A DNA stretch of 64,000 nt from Paenibacillus kribbensis (GTDB taxonomy: Bacteria; Bacillota; Bacilli; Paenibacillales; Paenibacillaceae): contig NZ_CP020028.1 in NCBI RefSeq assembly GCF_002240415.1, positions 3,187,501-3,251,500 on the forward strand. The letters are read 5' to 3'. Of this stretch, positions 61,752 through 64,000 are shown piece after piece; position 1 is the stretch's first letter; every line of letters starts with the position of its first letter. A program made the position numbers and the translations under genes. The notes beneath the pieces were generated by a model. The model did no database searches, had not been told where the DNA came from, and saw only the letters and a program-made list of their open reading frames with translations.

Positions 61752-62720
61752 TTATTCAACCAAATGGCAAGCTACCCAGTGATCTGGACGAGCCTCTCGA
61801 TAGAGCGGAACCTCTTGGGAGCAACGACCGATCGCAAAGGGACAGCGGGTATGGAACTTGCAGCCTGAAGGAGGGTTAACCGGACTCGGGATATCCCCTT
61901 TGAGCAAAATGCGTTCTCTTTTCAGCTTCGGCACCGGAATAGGCACAGCGGACAGCAGCGCCTTCGTATACGGATGCAGCGGATTTCCGAACAGTTCATC
62001 ACGCGAAGCTGTTTCGACCATAGAACCCAGATACATCACTCCAATGCGGGAACACAGATGCTCTACCACACTCAAGTCATGCGAGATAAAAAGATATGTC
62101 AACCCCCGCTCGGCCTGCAATTTGGCAAATAGGTTAATAATTTGCGCCTGGATGGACACATCCAGCGCCGATACCGGCTCATCTGCGATGATCAGATCCG
62201 GCTGAAGTGCCAGCGCCCGGGCAATGCCAATCCGCTGACGCTGGCCTCCCGAGAATTCATGTGGAAAACGGTCGATATGATACTCCGACAAGCCGCACAG
62301 CTTGAGCACGTCGAGTACAATGGACCGGACCTCCTCCTTCGTCGCTAGTCCATGATCCAGCAGCGCCTCACCAATCGCGTCGCCGATCCGCACCCGCGGA
62401 TTCAGGGAGCTGTACGGGTCCTGAAAGATCAGCTGGATTTTGGGACGCAGCTCCTGCATCCCTTTGGCGGACAAGCTGTGCAGGTCGACCCCTTTGTATT
62501 TCACGGTACCGTCCGTTTTGTCCGTCAATCTGACAATCGTGCGGCCCACCGTGCTTTTGCCGCTCCCCGACTCGCCCACCAGGCCAAAGGTTTCTCCTTG
62601 ACGGATGGTAAAGCTGATATCGTCCACCGCCCGTACATGCCCTGAAGTACGATTCATCAACCCGGATTTGACCGGAAAGTACGTTTTTAAGCGGTCAATT
62701 TCCAACAATGGCTCAGCCAT
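61752..62720 (-). CDS. oppF: Oligopeptide/dipeptide ABC transporter ATPase OppF/DppF
   Basis: 322 residues. Walker A GESGSGKST, signature FSGGQRQRIGIARAL, Walker B DLIIADEPVSALD and switch His (ISHD). The C-terminal oligopeptide-specific extension has GDIPSPVNPPSGCKFHTRCPFA with its conserved Cys pair plus CSQEVP, as in OppF/DppF. It powers peptide uptake with OppD. ATG 62720 has GAGGAGG 9 nt upstream; it overlaps the oppD stop by 8 nt. Last gene of the cluster in this orientation. Confidence 0.92.
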   Translation of the reverse strand: MAEPLLEIDRLKTYFPVKSGLMNRTSGHVRAVDDISFTIRQGETFGLVGESGSGKSTVGRTIVRLTDKTDGTVKYKGVDLHSLSAKGMQELRPKIQLIFQDPYSSLNPRVRIGDAIGEALLDHGLATKEEVRSIVLDVLKLCGLSEYHIDRFPHEFSGGQRQRIGIARALALQPDLIIADEPVSALDVSIQAQIINLFAKLQAERGLTYLFISHDLSVVEHLCSRIGVMYLGSMVETASRDELFGNPLHPYTKALLSAVPIPVPKLKRERILLKGDIPSPVNPPSGCKFHTRCPFAIGRCSQEVPLYREARPDHWVACHLVE

Positions 62721-63696
62721 GCACAACCGCCTCCTCATATAACCAGCAGGCTGCCTTCTGCTGAGCTGAAACTTCTTTTAATGCAGGCTCCTTCACGCGG
62801 CAAATGTCCATACACTGCGCGCAGCGGTCATGAAAGTAGCAGGAAGCCGTCAGTTCCAGCGGATTTGGCACCTGTCCGGGGATGGAATACAGCTCCTTTT
62901 GGCGCTGATTCAGCACTGGCTTGGATTTGAGCAAGCCTTGTGTGTAAGGATGCTGGGGGTGATTGAACAGCTGCACCACTTCGCCTTCCTCGACAATCTT
63001 ACCCGCATACATCACAATGACGTAATCAGCCATTTCTGCGACAACACCCAGATCATGAGTGATTAGCATGAGCGACATATGGGATCGGGCTTTCAATTCA
63101 CGCAGCATATCAAGAATTTGCGCTTGTATCGTTACATCCAGCGCCGTGGTTGGCTCATCTGCGATTAGCAGCTTGGGGCCGCAGGACACAGCAATAGCGA
63201 TCATGATGCGCTGCAGCATTCCTCCGCTCAGCTCATGCGGATAGCTTTTCAAAATCTGCTCCGGCCGGGACATGCCGACCTGCTCGATCAGCTCCAGTGC
63301 CCGCTTGCGTGCTTCCTTGCGCCCCAGCTTCAAATGCTCCATTAGTGGCTCGCACAATTGTTCACCTATCGTCAAGACCGGATTCAATGAAGACATCGGC
63401 TCCTGAAAAATCATAGATATGTCATGCCCGCGAATCGTGCGCATCTCATTTCTGCCAAGCTCCAACAAATCAGTCCCCTCAAAACGGATGCTTCCGCCTG
63501 CCACCTTACCACCTGGACTCTGGATCAAGCCCATGATCGACATCGCCGTAATGCTTTTGCCACAGCCCGATTCACCGACAATGCACACCGTTTCCCCCGG
63601 CTTCACGCGAAAGCTGATATCATCCACCGCCTTAACGGTTCCTTCTTCTGTATAAAAATGAGTGCTTAAATGCTCAATCGAAAGTAAATTGTTCAT
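62713..63696 (-). CDS. oppD: Oligopeptide/dipeptide ABC transporter ATPase OppD/DppD
   Basis: 327 residues. Walker [10 protein letters not shown], signature [15 protein letters not shown], Walker [13 protein letters not shown] and ITHDLGV. The C-terminal extension has [22 protein letters not shown] and CRVKEPAL, the family's Cys-rich segment. It pairs with OppF as the asymmetric motor. AGGTG lies 11-13 nt before the ATG. It starts 13 bp after the permease stop. Confidence 0.92.
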   Translation of the reverse strand: MNNLLSIEHLSTHFYTEEGTVKAVDDISFRVKPGETVCIVGESGCGKSITAMSIMGLIQSPGGKVAGGSIRFEGTDLLELGRNEMRTIRGHDISMIFQEPMSSLNPVLTIGEQLCEPLMEHLKLGRKEARKRALELIEQVGMSRPEQILKSYPHELSGGMLQRIMIAIAVSCGPKLLIADEPTTALDVTIQAQILDMLRELKARSHMSLMLITHDLGVVAEMADYVIVMYAGKIVEEGEVVQLFNHPQHPYTQGLLKSKPVLNQRQKELYSIPGQVPNPLELTASCYFHDRCAQCMDICRVKEPALKEVSAQQKAACWLYEEAVVHG

Positions 63697-63709
63697 GGTG
63701 TATGATCAC

Positions 63710-64000
63710 CTACCTCTTATGTTTCGGGTCAAGTACATCCCGCAGCCCGTCACCAAAAATATTAATAGCGATGACTGTAGCAAAAATCGACAAGCCTGGC
63801 GGTATCCACAGCCACGGACGCTGCTGAAAATCCAGCACATTGTTGGCCGCATCAATCATATTGCCCCAGGTCGGTGTCGTGGGCAGCACGCCAAGCCCAA
63901 AGAAGCTGAGCACAGATTCACTCAGGATGGCTCCGCCGATGTTCAATGTAGCGATCACGATCAGCAACGGCAAAATATTGGGCAGTAGATGCTTGAACAG
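63710..64000 (-). CDS. Oligopeptide/dipeptide ABC transporter permease (OppC/DppC type), 5' part outside window
   Basis: The last 96 codons are present, in frame to the window edge. They show the BPD_transp_1 segment: ILPLLIVIATLNIGGAILSESVLSFFGLGV, then PTTPTWGNMI and the final helix LWIPPGLSIFATVIAINIFGDGLRDVLDPK. The FGDGLRDVLDPKHKR ending is typical of the C-type permease. It forms the channel with a B-type permease that should lie further upstream. Confidence 0.88.
   Translation of the reverse strand: MFKHLLPNILPLLIVIATLNIGGAILSESVLSFFGLGVLPTTPTWGNMIDAANNVLDFQQRPWLWIPPGLSIFATVIAINIFGDGLRDVLDPKHKR

Overview
The window reads as chromosomal DNA of a Paenibacillus-type Firmicute, most like the P. 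polymyxa group. Support comes from strong AGGAGG-type ribosome sites, Zur and cre boxes of the Bacillus kind, rho-independent terminators after most operons, and gene families typical of that genus. I see no rRNA, tRNA, CRISPR array, transposase or prophage. The species is an inference, since no 16S gene is present.

Layout. 1-10.7 kb is a zinc-starvation island. It holds znuCBA (znuA cut by the window edge), a second importer of the FecCD/BtuCD type in an operon with a COG0523 (CobW) GTPase, a divergent permease/TIGR03943/CobW operon, and zinc-free paralogues of ribosomal proteins L31 and L33. Three Zur-like boxes (2132, 6399, 10697) tie it together. 10.7-13.4 kb has an unrecognised gene and a MarR/MFS efflux pair with a clear promoter and operator.

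13.4-28.8 kb is the most unusual part. A seven-gene, ~13.9-kb operon encodes a secreted/anchored vWA protein, a large tubulin/FtsZ-like protein, a second large protein that looks like a degenerate partner of it, a membrane vWA protein, a small all-beta protein, a zinc-ribbon P-loop GTPase and a GAP1-type GTPase-associated membrane protein. Two divergent genes (a 50-aa membrane peptide and a zinc-ribbon membrane protein) face it. Together they look like a membrane-anchored GTPase/tubulin/vWA machine of unknown function.

28.8-34.7 kb: a large alpha/beta-hydrolase, a small gene behind a palindromic promoter, the reverse trans-sulfuration pair mccAB and a gene remnant. 34.7-43.6 kb: a D-allose operon (alsB-A-C-E, a PRD regulator, alsK) with a LacI-type regulator upstream and a possible structured 5' leader. 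43.7-47.9 kb: a YheE-like protein, a DinG/YpvA helicase with a leader peptide, a repeat-like intergenic element, a lipoprotein and an RDD protein. 48-53.2 kb: a catabolite-controlled operon for acidic polysaccharide (heparinase II/III-like, an unknown toroid protein, GH88 unsaturated glucuronyl hydrolase). 53.3-61.5 kb: a metal/redox cluster with a CDF transporter, response regulator and histidine kinase, multicopper oxidase, three small Met/His-rich or membrane proteins and a membrane polyferredoxin. 61.7-64 kb: an oligopeptide/dipeptide ABC transporter (oppF, oppD, partial permease).

All assignments are by reading motifs and remembered family sequences; no database search was run.
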